The notes below the pieces were generated by a model. The model did not search any database. It had not been told where the DNA came from and saw nothing but the letters and a program-made list of their open reading frames with translations. Made by a program: the position numbers and the translations under genes. Shown piece by piece: positions 14,819 to 26,376 of a DNA stretch of 64,000 bases (position 1 is its first letter; each line of letters begins with the position of its first letter). The stretch lies in NCBI RefSeq assembly GCF_039621855.1, contig NZ_CP155071.1, positions 558,001 to 622,000 of the forward strand. The letters run 5' to 3'. Source of the stretch: Erwinia sp. HDF1-3R. Its GTDB lineage: Bacteria > Pseudomonadota > Gammaproteobacteria > Enterobacterales > Enterobacteriaceae.

Positions 14819-16438
14819 ATGCTCAGCAGAATCCGGACCCTGAGGTCTCTGTTTTCAAAAGGTGAACCAGAAGCAGTACATCCTATATCCACAGTCAAGC
14901 CCGTCGGCTACCACGCCCCGCGTGGGGCCGGTATGCTGTGCGCAACCCCGCTACGAAAAACCTGCCTGCAGCAAATATGGGAGAACTGCTCTCTGCCCGC
15001 AGACCTGTATCAGCGACTCTATTTAGCGCCCCTTAATGGTTTATTAGCCAGGGTACAGAATGTGCCGGCCGCGCAGCAGGGAAGGTGGTCGCAGTCAGAC
15101 GGCTTCGGCGACCTTACGCTGCAGTTCACGACCTGTGCGGTCAGGCTGGCAAAAGGGTACATGTTCCCCCCCGGCGCGGCACCGGAAGAGCAGGCAGAGC
15201 AAAACGTGATGTGGAATGCGGTGATTTTCTGGTCGGCGCTGTTCTGGCACCTGCCTCTTCTTGCGACTCTGGAGGGGGAGTTGCTTGACGGTAAAGGCTG
15301 GCTTCCGGGAATGACCGTTCCGGATTCGCCTTATCGTTTTCGGTTTAGGGAGGCAGAGAACGCATCAGCATTTGCGGCCCTTGCCGCCGGACAACTTATG
15401 CCGGCAGAGGCGACGGGCTGGCTGGCAGAGAATCCCGAGGCACTGGGCAACCTTGCCGGCGCGCTCTGGAATCAGCATCCGGGCATGCCATTGATACGAA
15501 GCCTGATGAAGCAGGCCGCTGAAAAGGTGGAATCGCCTTCGCAGGAGATATCAGGGGCACATGAGACAGTCAGTACCCTCGCAGAGCCGGCCCTTTCCAT
15601 TCTACAAACGCCGCCTGATCAAGAGACTGAATTACAACCTTCATCAGATGTAACACCCAAAACTGCATCGCCCGAAATCTCAGATATGCAGGTTACTCAG
15701 CTTGCATCTTCTATCACACCTGTCTCAATGGTCGATGGCTTCAATCCGGTCAGCAATGAGAAGGCAGGTGGGGTTACGGAATGTGATCCTGGCGATAAAG
15801 AGGAAGCTGATACAGAGATGCTACTGAGTCTTTTCAGTGCAACCGAAATGACTGAAGTGACCGGGGCCAAAGCGGGTGAAGAAGATTCCTCCGCCAGTAC
15901 TAAAGCAGATGATGGGGCAGAGTTATTATCTCTTAATGAACTGCCTCTCGAAACTGATAAGCATCAGATAAATCAGACAGTAGCGGAAGACTCTTTCCCT
16001 GAGCAAAGTGTTGAGGATAACATCCCGTCACACAGCGTTAACATTGACGTAAAAAAAACACTAAAAAAAGAACAGGCTGGAACTGACTTCCTCAGGTGGC
16101 TTTCTGAAGGGCTTAAGAGCAAGCAAATCGACATTAATCAGCCTGATTCCAGGGCGCATGCCGTCGCAGGATTCATCTTTCTCAGGGTGCCGGACATATT
16201 TTATCTTTACATCAGAGAAAGCGGGACAGAGCTGAGCAGGGATTCCATACAGCTGGAATTTGAGAAGCTGCATATTCACAGAGTGCGGCGGGGCGAGCGT
16301 TTTAATAAGGCAAAACTTTACCACTCGCCTGATAAAGCAGGCACGTTTAAACCTGTAAGTGGGTATCTCGTCAAGACTACACACCTTTTCAGAGGGGCAT
16401 CTTCCCCTGAAGACAGCGGGCTTCTGTCTTTCCTTTAA
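14819..16438 (+). CDS. TraI_2/MobH-related protein, catalytic region degenerate
   Basis: 539 residues. The N-terminal 230 or so follow the layout of TraI_2 (MobH relaxase) domains, and the C-terminal about 120 residues (FLRWLSEGLKSKQIDINQPDSRAH...) match the TraI_2 C-terminal domain type. Between them is a long acidic, Ser/Thr-rich linker. Where MobH relaxases have a His-rich box followed by an LLHDIGK-like HD motif, this protein reads AQQGRWSQSDGFGD and ALFWHLPLL, so the metal ligands appear to be missing. It therefore may be a non-catalytic partner or a decayed relaxase. The ATG at 14819 has AGGAG eight bases upstream. The integrase follows after 60 bases. Confidence 0.65.
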   Translation: MLSRIRTLRSLFSKGEPEAVHPISTVKPVGYHAPRGAGMLCATPLRKTCLQQIWENCSLPADLYQRLYLAPLNGLLARVQNVPAAQQGRWSQSDGFGDLTLQFTTCAVRLAKGYMFPPGAAPEEQAEQNVMWNAVIFWSALFWHLPLLATLEGELLDGKGWLPGMTVPDSPYRFRFREAENASAFAALAAGQLMPAEATGWLAENPEALGNLAGALWNQHPGMPLIRSLMKQAAEKVESPSQEISGAHETVSTLAEPALSILQTPPDQETELQPSSDVTPKTASPEISDMQVTQLASSITPVSMVDGFNPVSNEKAGGVTECDPGDKEEADTEMLLSLFSATEMTEVTGAKAGEEDSSASTKADDGAELLSLNELPLETDKHQINQTVAEDSFPEQSVEDNIPSHSVNIDVKKTLKKEQAGTDFLRWLSEGLKSKQIDINQPDSRAHAVAGFIFLRVPDIFYLYIRESGTELSRDSIQLEFEKLHIHRVRRGERFNKAKLYHSPDKAGTFKPVSGYLVKTTHLFRGASSPEDSGLLSFL

Positions 16439-16498
16439 AGGAGGGGCAGTCCATGAGGGCCCTTACGGGCAGCTTGATATAGAAAAAGGAAATGCTGT

Positions 16499-17530
16499 AT
16501 GTCTGACAAAAACCATCATACGACATGGGAAGAATTGCTTGAGGAGTACTTCTTCGCCAGAAACCTGCGCGCTGCAACAGAATGGAGCTATACGAAGGTT
16601 GTGAAGGGGTTCCGGAAATTCACGGGTGCTGACAAAACCCCATTAATGGTTACTCATCATGAAGTACTAAGATGGCGGCGATATGTACTCAGAGAAAAGC
16701 AACAATCTGCGCAAACCTGGAACAACAAAATTGCACATCTCAGGGCCCTCTATAACTATGCGATGGAAAGCGGTTTATTGCCTGAGGGCAGAAATCCTTT
16801 CAACAATTGTACCGTACAGCGCGACAGAAAGAAAAAGCGCACGTTAAACCGCTCTCAGTTAACCCGACTTTATCTGATAATGCAGCAGGCTGAAATTGAG
16901 TCAAACAGGAAAATTTTTGCACGTGGCGGGCGGAGTGCGCTTTACCCGGTCTGGTTCTGGATAACCGTTCTGGATACGCTCAGATATACGGGAATGAGGC
17001 AAAATCAACTGCTGCATATTCAGCTCAGGGACGTCAATCTGACAGAAGGCTATATAGATCTGCGCCTTGAGGGGAGTAAAACGCACAGGGAATGGCGCGT
17101 TCCCGTTGTCAAACAGCTGCGTTTGCGGCTACAGCTTCTCCTCACACGGGCAACAGAAGCCGGAGCCGGGCCAAAAGATAATCTTTTCGATGTCAGTTTT
17201 TATATTGCCGGGAGAAAGGCGAAGTTCGAAAGAAACGATGTGAGTGTGATGCATCAAAAGATCCGCTCATTCTTTCGCCGTCTGTCAAAGGAGTGCGGTT
17301 TTGCCGTTTCGCCGCACCGTTTCAGACACACTCTTGCTACGGAACTGATGAAAGCACCTGAAAGGAATCTTCAACTGGTTAAAGATTTACTTGGTCATCG
17401 TAGTGTCAGTACAACAATGGAATATGTGGAACTCAAGATGGATATTGTGGGAAAAACACTGGAAGAAGAATTGTCGTTACACACAGATCTCTGTGTAGAA
17501 AGGGAATTACAACTATTGACACAAAACTGA
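16499..17530 (+). CDS. int: Tyrosine integrase of the tRNA-Phe element
   Basis: 343 residues. An N-terminal SAM-like core-binding domain (about 5-105, WEELLEEYFFARNLRAATEWSY) precedes a catalytic domain with box I Arg in LRYTGMRQNQLLHIQ, a Lys in GSKTHREWRVPV, box II HRFRHTLATEL, third-box GHRSV and the Tyr nucleophile in TTMEYVE. The start ATG 16499 has AAAAGGAAA upstream. The gene points to tRNA-Phe and ends 195 bases from it, as expected for an integrase using the tRNA 3' end as attachment site. Confidence 0.93.
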   Translation: MSDKNHHTTWEELLEEYFFARNLRAATEWSYTKVVKGFRKFTGADKTPLMVTHHEVLRWRRYVLREKQQSAQTWNNKIAHLRALYNYAMESGLLPEGRNPFNNCTVQRDRKKKRTLNRSQLTRLYLIMQQAEIESNRKIFARGGRSALYPVWFWITVLDTLRYTGMRQNQLLHIQLRDVNLTEGYIDLRLEGSKTHREWRVPVVKQLRLRLQLLLTRATEAGAGPKDNLFDVSFYIAGRKAKFERNDVSVMHQKIRSFFRRLSKECGFAVSPHRFRHTLATELMKAPERNLQLVKDLLGHRSVSTTMEYVELKMDIVGKTLEEELSLHTDLCVERELQLLTQN

Positions 17531-17561
17531 TTGACTGGGATTATTGCCAGTGATCGAGAGA

Positions 17562-17587
17562 AGGGAGCCTGCGCGAACAGGCTCCCT
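17562..17587. terminator. Hairpin after the integrase gene
   Basis: A perfect 10-bp inverted repeat AGGGAGCCTG / CAGGCTCCCT with a 6-base loop lies 31 bases after the integrase stop. There is no T-run, so it may end transcription weakly or act in the attachment-site region. Confidence 0.5.
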
Positions 17588-17725
17588 CACTTGAGAGACT
17601 GATTCAGAAACGTTAACCAGTGCAGATACGCCTACACCGGAGGACATTCCGTAATGACCGGCCCCTGTATTAACCGCCCGTTAAGGTTCTCATCTCTTAA
17701 CCAGCGTGCTTTGATGCAAAATTAG

Positions 17726-17801
17726 TGGTGCCCGGACTCGGAATCGAACCAAGGACACGGGGATTTTCAATCCCCTGCTCTACCGACTGAGCTATCCGGG
17801 C
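17726..17801 (-). tRNA. pheU: tRNA-Phe (GAA)
   Basis: A 76-base gene including encoded CCA, matching the E. coli tRNA-Phe sequence as I know it: acceptor GCCCGGA, anticodon loop TTGAAAA, T-loop GGTTCGATTCC. Its 3' end faces the integrase and is the inferred attachment site. Synteny with yjdC beyond it corresponds to E. coli pheU. Confidence 0.97.
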
Positions 17802-17811
17802 AACGGGGCGC

Positions 17812-17840
17812 ATTAAACCGTAAAGGCCGTCCTTCGTCAA
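17812..17840 (-). promoter_or_regulatory. tRNA-Phe promoter
   Basis: On the minus strand, -35 TTGACG (17835-17840), a 17-base spacer and -10 TTTAAT (17812-17817), followed by a GC-rich discriminator (GCGCCCC) typical of stringently controlled stable-RNA promoters. Confidence 0.75.
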
Positions 17841-17911
17841 CGGCTTTGTCACAAAAATCCGTTAAAACCCGTTTGAGTGACTGCTTTTCACCCAGCCTGG
17901 CAAAATATTGC

Positions 17912-18490
17912 TCAGGTGAGTGCGCCATTCTTACGGCATAGCGCAAAATTCAGCACATCTTCTGCAAGCAGGCGTGCAATCTCCACTTCCTGCACCTTAC
18001 GCTTTACCAGCAGGCGGCTCAGGCATCCTTCGAGGATCAGTTCCATCTGATGGGCGACCAGCGTGGGATTATCCGTTTGTAGCTCACTCAGCAGATCGTG
18101 CGTGTACTGCCAGGATGCGCGCTTTTGCTGGTCAGCGACCTGATGAATAGGGTGTTCGGGCTGGGGATAAAAGCTACACGCGGCGATAAACAGGCAGCCG
18201 GGATAACGGTTATTGTTTACGGCTTCGGCCAGCATTTCATAGCGGGCCAGCAGCTTTTGCTCGGGTTTGAGCGTCTCATCCAGCAGCAGTTTGCGCCGCC
18301 AGGTATCAACCTGCTGGCTGTGATATCGCAGGGCGTCATACAGTAATGCCTCACGGTCCGGCCAGAAACGTTTGATATCCTGCTCCTGACACGCCACGGC
18401 TTCTGCCATCATGGCAAAGGAAGTGGTGGGGGCCAGGCCATTTTGCTCGAGTACACTCAGTGCATGCTCGAGTACCTGTTCACGTTGCAA
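17912..18490 (-). CDS. yjdC: TetR-family regulator YjdC
   Basis: 192 residues, close in length and sequence to E. coli YjdC (also called DicD). The N-terminal helix-turn-helix region is divergent from the TetR consensus ([31 protein letters not shown]). The C-terminal domain has [13 protein letters not shown] and [15 protein letters not shown] as in E. coli. It lies downstream of dsbD on the same strand with a 60-base gap, as in E. coli. The ligand and targets cannot be told from sequence. Confidence 0.9.
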   Translation of the reverse strand: MQREQVLEHALSVLEQNGLAPTTSFAMMAEAVACQEQDIKRFWPDREALLYDALRYHSQQVDTWRRKLLLDETLKPEQKLLARYEMLAEAVNNNRYPGCLFIAACSFYPQPEHPIHQVADQQKRASWQYTHDLLSELQTDNPTLVAHQMELILEGCLSRLLVKRKVQEVEIARLLAEDVLNFALCRKNGALT

Positions 18491-18550
18491 GTGACTCTCC
18501 TCTTGTATGCATTTTTCCGGCTTCAGCCGGAAATCATTTCCCAGTGTCGT

Positions 18551-20398
18551 TTACTGCGTCAGTTTCTGCAAATGCTGCTGGAATGCCGGGGCATCCATAT
18601 AGCCCGCAATGCGGGAATGCGGGATCTCATGGCCGTTGGCATCAAAAAACAGGATAGTCGGCAGGCCGCGTACCTGTAGATGCTCAAGCAGCTCACGCTC
18701 TTTGGGGCTGTTAGCCGTGACGTCGGCCTGAAGCAGCTGTAATGCGCTCAGCCGGGTCTGCACCTGTGCATCGCGGAAAGTGTATTTCTCGAACTCTTTA
18801 CAGGCAACGCACCAGTCGGCATAGAGGTCGAGCATAGTGATGCGCCCGTTAGCCTGCTGTAAAGACGCGTCGAGATCCTTTACATCATCAAGCTGCGTGA
18901 AGCTGAGATGCGCGGCCGTCTGAGGGGCAGTACCAGGCCCGAACGCCCAGTCCTGCAAGGGGCGGGCGACGATCAGCGCCGCCGCCAGCATCGCGATTTG
19001 TCCCACTCTCAGCCAGCCATGCGAAGATTTCAGGCTGATAAATGCCCAGGCAAAGAACGCAACGCCCAGCCCGCTCCACAGTCGTAGTCCCCAGGCGTCG
19101 CCGACGATGCGTTCGAGCAGAAAAACCGGCAGGGCGAGAATAACGAAGCCAAAACCCTCTTTAACGGTCTGCATCCAGATACCGCTCTTAGGCAGCAGGC
19201 GGTTACCAAACAGCGTTACGGCAATCAGCGGCAGCCCCATGCCGAGCGCATAGAGATAGAGCGTCCCGGCACCGGCCAGCATATTGCCGCTCTGGGCGAT
19301 ATAAAGCAGGATCGCGCTGAGCGGCGCGGTGGTGCAGGGAGAGCAAATCAGCCCTGCCAGCGCGCCCATCAAAAAGACGCCGGGCAGCGAGCCGCCCTGC
19401 TGACGGTTACTCCACAGGCTCAGACGCGTCTGCACCGATGCGGGAACTTGCAGGGTAAACAGGCCAAACATCGACAGGGCCAGCAGGGTGAACAGCACCG
19501 CCAGAGCCATCAGTACGATCGGTGACTGCAACGCAGCCTGAAAGCGCAATCCCGCTGCGGCGACGATGACGCCCATCACCGTGTAGGTCAGCGCCATACC
19601 CTGTACGTAGGCCACGGCCAGCGCAAACAGGCGCAGCAGGGAGTACCGACGACTGCCGCCGAGGATGATCCCGGAGATAAGGGGATACATCGGCAGTACG
19701 CAGGGGGTAAACGCCACGCCAATGCCGATAAGTAGCGCCCACAGGGCGGAGAAAGGCAACGCGCTGGCACCAGCAGGTGAAGAAGGATGTGCAGCAGCAT
19801 TAGCGGTAACGTGTACCGCATCAGCAGGCGAAGAGGGATCCGCCATACCGTTAGCGTTAGCGTTAACGTTTTTCGTATCCGCAGGTGAAGAGGCAATCGC
19901 AGACGTCTTTAGCGGCGCACTGGATGCCTGCGAGGCTGAGGCAGAGCCGCTGCCAGCAGCCAGCACGGGATTCAGGGGAACGGTACGCGTCTCCGGCGGA
20001 TAACAGAATCCTGCCGCCGCACATCCCTGGTAGGTGACGGTAATCGTGGCGCCCTTATCGGCCCGCAGCAGCTGTAGCGGTAGAGTAAGGTTCTCGGGGT
20101 AGATCTCGGTTTTACCGTAGAACTCATCCTCATGCGCTTTTCCTGCTGGCAGTACCCAGTCGCTGAGGGTCGCGCCATGTGCAGTAATGCTGATCTGCTG
20201 ACGATAGAGATAGTATCCGGGCTTAATCTGCCAGCTAAGGGTTAACGTGTTTGCCTGCTGAGAGAAATCAAAGCTAAACGCCTGATTAACCGTGCCAAAA
20301 GGCGTTTTAGCCGGACTGCTGAACAGCGACGCGTTAGCGACCGGGCTAAGCAGGATCGTTAACAGCAAAAAGAGTAATGTGGTAATACGCTGGGCCAT
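18551..20398 (-). CDS. dsbD: Thiol:disulfide interchange protein DsbD
   Basis: 615 residues; passes electrons from cytoplasmic thioredoxin to periplasmic DsbC and CcmG. It has a signal peptide (cleaved near NAS-LFSS), a periplasmic alpha domain with GCAAAGFC, an eight-helix membrane domain with the paired Cys in [10 protein letters not shown] and [10 protein letters not shown], and a C-terminal thioredoxin-like gamma domain with DWCVACKEF. The linker between alpha and membrane domains (about 150-220) is unusually long and built from repeats of SSPAD/SSPAG with VxANA. cutA, which follows dsbD in E. coli, is absent. Confidence 0.96.
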   Translation of the reverse strand: MAQRITTLLFLLLTILLSPVANASLFSSPAKTPFGTVNQAFSFDFSQQANTLTLSWQIKPGYYLYRQQISITAHGATLSDWVLPAGKAHEDEFYGKTEIYPENLTLPLQLLRADKGATITVTYQGCAAAGFCYPPETRTVPLNPVLAAGSGSASASQASSAPLKTSAIASSPADTKNVNANANGMADPSSPADAVHVTANAAAHPSSPAGASALPFSALWALLIGIGVAFTPCVLPMYPLISGIILGGSRRYSLLRLFALAVAYVQGMALTYTVMGVIVAAAGLRFQAALQSPIVLMALAVLFTLLALSMFGLFTLQVPASVQTRLSLWSNRQQGGSLPGVFLMGALAGLICSPCTTAPLSAILLYIAQSGNMLAGAGTLYLYALGMGLPLIAVTLFGNRLLPKSGIWMQTVKEGFGFVILALPVFLLERIVGDAWGLRLWSGLGVAFFAWAFISLKSSHGWLRVGQIAMLAAALIVARPLQDWAFGPGTAPQTAAHLSFTQLDDVKDLDASLQQANGRITMLDLYADWCVACKEFEKYTFRDAQVQTRLSALQLLQADVTANSPKERELLEHLQVRGLPTILFFDANGHEIPHSRIAGYMDAPAFQQHLQKLTQ

Positions 20399-20567
20399 AG
20401 GATGAAACCGCTCTTTCCATGTTTAATTAAATAACAACCGGCGTCCGGGCGTGGTTGTGGGCGCACGTTGGGTAATCCGTATACGGATGCAGCGCACTAT
20501 ATCATGACGTCGGGTCAGGAACATTTTCAGGATGTAACGCAGTTAAGCGGGAAAAAAGAGAGGGCCA

Positions 20568-20587
20568 GAAAGTTCCGGCCCTGAAAG
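20568..20587 (-). terminator. GC-rich hairpin after dcuA
   Basis: The repeat GGGCCxGAA.. / ..TTCCGGCCC lies just beyond the dcuA stop, with A-rich sequence after it in the plus direction that reads as T-rich on the transcribed strand. Arms read from the minus strand: GGGCCGGAA and CTGGCCC-like. Confidence 0.55.
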
Positions 20588-20590
20588 GCG

Positions 20591-21892
20591 CTACAAAAAC
20601 AGATGGCCGAAGATAAAGCCAAACAGTACGGAAAGGCAGATAGCCAGCGTACCTGGGATGATAAAGGAGTGATTAAAAACGAATTTTCCAATGCGCGTGG
20701 AGCCGGTATCGTCCATTTCCACCGCAGCCAGCAGCGTGGGATAGGTGGGCAGAATAAACAGGGCCGACACGGCCGCAAAGGATGCCACGGCGGTTACGGG
20801 GGAGACCCCCAGCAGCAGCGCCGCAGGCATCAGCGCCTTGGTTGTGGCGGCCTGTGAATAAAGCAGCGTGGAAGCAAAAAAGAGGATCACCGCCAGCATC
20901 CAGGGGAACTCAACCAGCAGATCGCCAGCGACCTGTTGAATCTCTGACAGATGCGCCTTAACAAAGGTATCGCCCAGCCACGCCACGCCCATCACGCAAA
21001 TACAGGCGCTCATGCCGGACTTAAAGGTGCTGGCAGAGAGAATACGCGTTGCATCCACCTTGCAGGTCAGACAGATTAACGCGCCCGTGGTCAGCATAAA
21101 GATGACGATGGCCTCATTGCGCGGTAATACCGGATTGGCGATCAGCCCGACGGTATCGCTAATGGCGGTCGCATAGAGCACCACGGCGATAATACCGACG
21201 ATAAACAGCAGCACGGAAAGTTTCGCGCCTGGCTTTTCCTCCAGCACGCTGGCCCCGCGCTGGCTCACTTCGCCTTTTGCCAGGCGCTCCTGGTATACGG
21301 GATCGTCCTTAAGCTCTTTGCCGAGAAAGTTAGTCACTAACGCCGCCAGGAAAATGGCGATCATCGTCGAGGGAACAGCCACGGACAGCAAGCCCAGATA
21401 GCTGATGCCGACAGGTTCCAGTATCCCGGCCAGAAATACCACGGCGGCCGAAATGGGTGAGGCGGTAATGGCTATCTGCGAAGCGACGACGGCTATCGAC
21501 AGCGGGCGGGAAGGGCGTACGCCCTGCTCTTTCGCCACTTCCGCAATAACCGGCAGGGTTGAGAACGCGGTATGTCCCGTGCCTGCCAGCATAGTCATAA
21601 ACCAGGTCACCAGCGGCGCGAGAAAGGTGATGTAACGGGGATGCCTGCGCAACAGCCGTTCGGCCAGGCTCACCAGGTAATCCATGCCCCCGGCCACCTG
21701 CATTGCCGCAATCGCGGCAATCACGCCCATAATAATTTCAATTACATCAAAGGGAATGGCACCGGGCCGGATGTGGAATCCCAGCGTAAGAACCAACATC
21801 CCCACGCCGCCCGCCAGGCCGATACCAGGCCCGCCGAGGCGTGCGCCCAGATAAATCGCCATCAGGACGACAATTAACTCCGGCACGATCAT
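20591..21892 (-). CDS. dcuA: Anaerobic C4-dicarboxylate transporter DcuA
   Basis: 433 residues with about ten or more hydrophobic membrane segments, beginning MIVPELIVVLMAIYLGARLG as in E. coli DcuA. It exchanges aspartate, fumarate, malate and succinate across the inner membrane. The ATG lies 3 bases after the aspA stop with GGAG overlapping that stop, so the two are one operon: aspartate is imported, deaminated to fumarate by AspA, and fumarate is reduced by FrdABCD. Confidence 0.97.
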   Translation of the reverse strand: MIVPELIVVLMAIYLGARLGGPGIGLAGGVGMLVLTLGFHIRPGAIPFDVIEIIMGVIAAIAAMQVAGGMDYLVSLAERLLRRHPRYITFLAPLVTWFMTMLAGTGHTAFSTLPVIAEVAKEQGVRPSRPLSIAVVASQIAITASPISAAVVFLAGILEPVGISYLGLLSVAVPSTMIAIFLAALVTNFLGKELKDDPVYQERLAKGEVSQRGASVLEEKPGAKLSVLLFIVGIIAVVLYATAISDTVGLIANPVLPRNEAIVIFMLTTGALICLTCKVDATRILSASTFKSGMSACICVMGVAWLGDTFVKAHLSEIQQVAGDLLVEFPWMLAVILFFASTLLYSQAATTKALMPAALLLGVSPVTAVASFAAVSALFILPTYPTLLAAVEMDDTGSTRIGKFVFNHSFIIPGTLAICLSVLFGFIFGHLFL

Positions 21893-21895
21893 GAA

Positions 21896-23332
21896 CTACT
21901 CCTCATTTTCATCGGTATAGCGTTTCGCTTTGTATGCCGGGAACATCAGGTTCTGGGTGGAAAAAATATCATCCAGCTCTGCCTCGGTCAGCAGGCCGCG
22001 CTCCAGCACCACCTCGCGCACGCTTTTACCCGTTTCAGCACAAATTTTGCCAACAATGTCGCCGTTATGGTGACCAATGTAGGGATTCAGGTAGGTAACA
22101 ATACCGATGGAATTAAACACGTAGGCTTCGCATACGGCTTTATTGGCCGTTATGCCGTTAACGCATTTCTCCAGCAGGTTTGAACAGGCGTTAGTCAGGA
22201 TATGCACAGACTCAAACATCGCCTGCCCGATGACCGGTTCCATTACATTCAGCTGCAGCTGGCCCGCTTCTGCCGCCATCGTCACGGTCATATCGTTGCC
22301 AATCACCTTAAAGCACACCTGATTAACCACCTCGGGCACCACTGGATTCACCTTGGCTGGCATGATCGATGAGCCTGCCTGCAATTCGGGCAGGTTGATT
22401 TCATTCAGGCCTGCACGGGGTCCGGAGGAGAGCAGGCGCAAATCGTTACAGATCTTGGAGAGCTTAACGGCCAGGCGCTTCAGCGCACTGTGCACCATCA
22501 CGTAGGCGCCACAGTCGGAGGTGGCTTCAATCAAATCCTCTGCCGGAATGCAGGACAGACCGCTGATTTCGGCCAGCTTTTGCACCGCCAGCTGCTGGTA
22601 ACCTTCCGGGGTGTTTAATCGCGTACCGATTGCCGTGGCGCCCAGGTTAACCTCCAGCAGCAGTTCGGCGGTGCGCAGAATGCTTTTGATCTCTTCATTC
22701 AGCAGCACGTTAAAGGCGTGAAACTCCTGCCCGAGCGTCATTGGCACGGCGTCCTGTAGCTGGGTGCGCCCCATTTTGAGGATGGTATTAAACTCAGTGG
22801 CCTTGCGCTCAAAGCCTGCGCTGAGCTGACCGAGTGCCTCCAGCAGCGTCAGAATGGAGGTATAAACCGCAATGCGAAAACCGGTGGGGTAGGCGTCGTT
22901 AGTTGACTGGCATTTATTGACGTGGTCGTTGGGATTAAGGAACTGGTACTCGCCCTTTTGGTGGCCCATCAGCTCAAGCCCGATATTCGCCAGAACTTCG
23001 TTCGTGTTCATATTAACTGAAGTGCCTGCGCCGCCCTGATAGACGTCAACCGGGAACTGATCCAGGCATTTGCCATTGATGAGCACTTCATCACAAGCCT
23101 GAATAATCCTGTTCGCAATGTCACGAGGCAGGGTTTTCAGCTCTTTATTCGCCATCGCGGCTGCTTTCTTGACCATGACCATACCGCGCACAAACTCAGG
23201 AATATCACTAATTTTACTGTTACTGATGTAAAAGTTTTCTATCGCCCGCAGAGTATGAATGCCGTAATAAGCTTCCGCCGGCACTTCGCGCATACCTAAC
23301 AGGTCTTCTTCGATACGAATCTTATCAGCCAT
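21896..23332 (-). CDS. aspA: Aspartate ammonia-lyase (aspartase)
   Basis: 478 residues when started at the ATG complementing 23330-23332, which has AAGG five bases upstream and gives [13 protein letters not shown], matching the E. coli N-terminus and length; longer starts add 20 unrelated residues. It converts L-aspartate to fumarate and ammonia. The fumarase/aspartase signature [11 protein letters not shown] is present, as is the substrate-binding stretch [10 protein letters not shown]. First gene of the aspA-dcuA operon. Confidence 0.97.
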   Translation of the reverse strand: MADKIRIEEDLLGMREVPAEAYYGIHTLRAIENFYISNSKISDIPEFVRGMVMVKKAAAMANKELKTLPRDIANRIIQACDEVLINGKCLDQFPVDVYQGGAGTSVNMNTNEVLANIGLELMGHQKGEYQFLNPNDHVNKCQSTNDAYPTGFRIAVYTSILTLLEALGQLSAGFERKATEFNTILKMGRTQLQDAVPMTLGQEFHAFNVLLNEEIKSILRTAELLLEVNLGATAIGTRLNTPEGYQQLAVQKLAEISGLSCIPAEDLIEATSDCGAYVMVHSALKRLAVKLSKICNDLRLLSSGPRAGLNEINLPELQAGSSIMPAKVNPVVPEVVNQVCFKVIGNDMTVTMAAEAGQLQLNVMEPVIGQAMFESVHILTNACSNLLEKCVNGITANKAVCEAYVFNSIGIVTYLNPYIGHHNGDIVGKICAETGKSVREVVLERGLLTEAELDDIFSTQNLMFPAYKAKRYTDENEE

Positions 23333-23696
23333 GTGAACCTTCTTAACGTTGTGCGCACCTTTCAAATGCGTGATTTTCAGGTAGTTACCCATTCAATCAT
23401 CATGATTGTCTGGCTGGGAACTCTTAGGGCAATATTTTATCCGTTTGCCCAGGGCGGAGCACGATCATATTCTGTTGGTGTGTGAAAGCCTGAACGCAGA
23501 TCAAAAGAAACACGTTAATTTTCAACTGAGTCAGACGCAATGTGAGCTGTATCGCATATCGTCCCTAACCCTTAACCGGGTGCGGTACGGTTGAAAAGGT
23601 CGCGTACAGCCCCCATTACATTGAACTACGATCGTTACGATCTCTATTTTGCCGTCGCGCAGTATGCGGGGCGGCCCTGACTAACAGGAGACTGCG
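23333..23696. other. Divergent regulatory region of aspA and fxsA
   Basis: No gene is supported here. It contains the promoters of leftward aspA and rightward fxsA, plus a CRP-like site at 23541-23556. A 62-codon plus-strand frame has no SD and no recognisable relatives. Confidence 0.55.
23541..23556. promoter_or_regulatory. Candidate CRP site
   Basis: TGTGA-GCTGTA-TCGCA matches the CRP consensus (TGTGA-N6-TCACA) at nine of ten conserved positions. aspA is catabolite-regulated in E. coli. The site is about 200 bases upstream of the aspA start and could serve either gene. Confidence 0.4.
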
Positions 23697-24164
23697 GTGC
23701 GCTGGTTACCGTTTTTAATATTATTTGTTCTCGCCTGGATTGAGATAAGCATTTTCATACAGGTGGCACACGTGCTGGGCGTACTGCTGACGCTGGTGCT
23801 GGTGGTATTCAGCTCGCTGATTGGTATCTCGCTGGTTAAAAATCAGGGGATGAAAAACATTGTCCTGATGCAGCAGAAGCTTCAGATGGGTGAAAGCCCG
23901 GCGGCGGAGATGATCAAAAGCGTCTCGCTGATCCTGGCGGGTTTTTTACTGCTGCTGCCCGGTTTTTTCACCGATTTCCTGGGATTACTGCTGCTGCTGC
24001 CGCCGGTGCAGAAGCGTCTTACGCTTAAGCTGATGCCTCATCTGCGGGTGTGGCGGGGGCAGGGCGGGGCGAACGACAGCGGCGTGACCGTTGACGGCGA
24101 GTATGAGCGTAAGGGATCTACGCTTATCGAACACGATCGCGGTGACGGTGACCGTCGCAAATGA
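23697..24164 (+). CDS. fxsA: FxsA, inner membrane protein
   Basis: 155 residues from a GTG start at 23697 with ACAGGAG upstream. It has an N-terminal membrane pair (LPFLILFVLAWIEISIFIQVAHVLG, VLLTLVLVVFSSLIGISLV) and a further hydrophobic hairpin (ILAGFLLLLPGFFTDFLGLLLLLPPV), then a polar C-terminus. In E. coli overproduction relieves F-plasmid exclusion of phage T7. Position between aspA and groS matches E. coli, but yjeH is missing. Confidence 0.93.
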   Translation: MRWLPFLILFVLAWIEISIFIQVAHVLGVLLTLVLVVFSSLIGISLVKNQGMKNIVLMQQKLQMGESPAAEMIKSVSLILAGFLLLLPGFFTDFLGLLLLLPPVQKRLTLKLMPHLRVWRGQGGANDSGVTVDGEYERKGSTLIEHDRGDGDRRK

Positions 24165-24256
24165 GGTGCAAGGCGGGAAACCGCCTTTCTCTTAGGGATC
24201 TTACGGTTACAAATTGTGCAATCGTTACGCAAAAGCAAAATTTTTATTTTTTTCCC

Positions 24257-24285
24257 CTTGAAAGCCCCTCCGCGCGTCCCTATCT
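24257..24285 (+). promoter_or_regulatory. Heat-shock (sigma 32) promoter of groSL
   Basis: -35 CTTGAAA (24257-24263) and -10 CCCTATCT (24278-24285) separated by 14 bases, in the arrangement of the E. coli groE promoter, 83 bases before groS. Confidence 0.85.
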
Positions 24286-24367
24286 CTTCCGTCACGAGGC
24301 CGGTGCCACTTAAGCCCGGCTTTCATCCCAAAAAAGACTGATTGGACTTCTCAAAGGAGAGCTATCA

Positions 24368-24661
24368 ATGAAAATTCGTCCTCTGCACGACCGTGTTATC
24401 GTCAAGCGTAAAGAAGTGGAATCTAAATCAGCGGGCGGCATTGTGCTGACCGGCTCCGCGGCGGGTAAATCGACCCGTGGCGAAGTGCTTGCTGTCGGTA
24501 ATGGCCGACTCCTTGACAACGGCGACGTAAAAGCGCTCGACGTGAAAGTGGGTGATGTCGTCATTTTTAATGAAGGCTACGGCGCCAAAACGGAAAAAAT
24601 CGACAACGAAGACGTGCTGATCATCTCTGAAAGCGACATTCTGGCGATTGTTGAAGCGTAA
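24368..24661 (+). CDS. groS: Co-chaperonin GroES
   Basis: 97 residues, [16 protein letters not shown] start, mobile loop around [18 protein letters not shown], and the end [12 protein letters not shown]. It forms the heptameric lid of GroEL. The start follows AAGGAGAGCTATCA. groL begins 47 bases after its stop under the same heat-shock promoter. Confidence 0.98.
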   Translation: MKIRPLHDRVIVKRKEVESKSAGGIVLTGSAAGKSTRGEVLAVGNGRLLDNGDVKALDVKVGDVVIFNEGYGAKTEKIDNEDVLIISESDILAIVEA

Positions 24662-24696
24662 TTTTCCGCGAACCTCACTGAACGAAACGAATTTAA

Positions 24697-26355
<1,659 letters not shown>

Positions 26356-26376
26356 TTCCCCCTCCGTTTGAAAAGA

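Larger units (their letters stand above)
1..17725. mobile_element. End of an integrative (ICE-like) element inserted at tRNA-Phe
   Basis: The stretch runs from the left window edge to the 3' end of tRNA-Phe. It carries a tyrosine integrase about 195 bases from the tRNA, a TraI_2/MobH-like protein, a UvrD helicase, an ArdC-like antirestriction protein, a DUF1281-type protein, a defence module and a second recombinase fragment. Core synteny with E. coli starts abruptly beyond the tRNA with yjdC. tRNA-Phe genes are frequent integration sites for such elements. The other end and the second att copy lie outside the window, so the size and mobility of the element cannot be judged. The right boundary is inferred from the tRNA 3' end and was not confirmed by a repeat pair. 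Confidence 0.75.

Noticed and set aside
20399..20590. Search for cutA between dsbD and dcuA
   Set aside because: The 192-base gap is too short for a 110-residue protein and holds no frame resembling CutA.
23406..23594. 62-codon frame in the aspA-fxsA regulatory region
   Set aside because: No SD and overlaps the CRP-like site; fits a non-coding regulatory region better.
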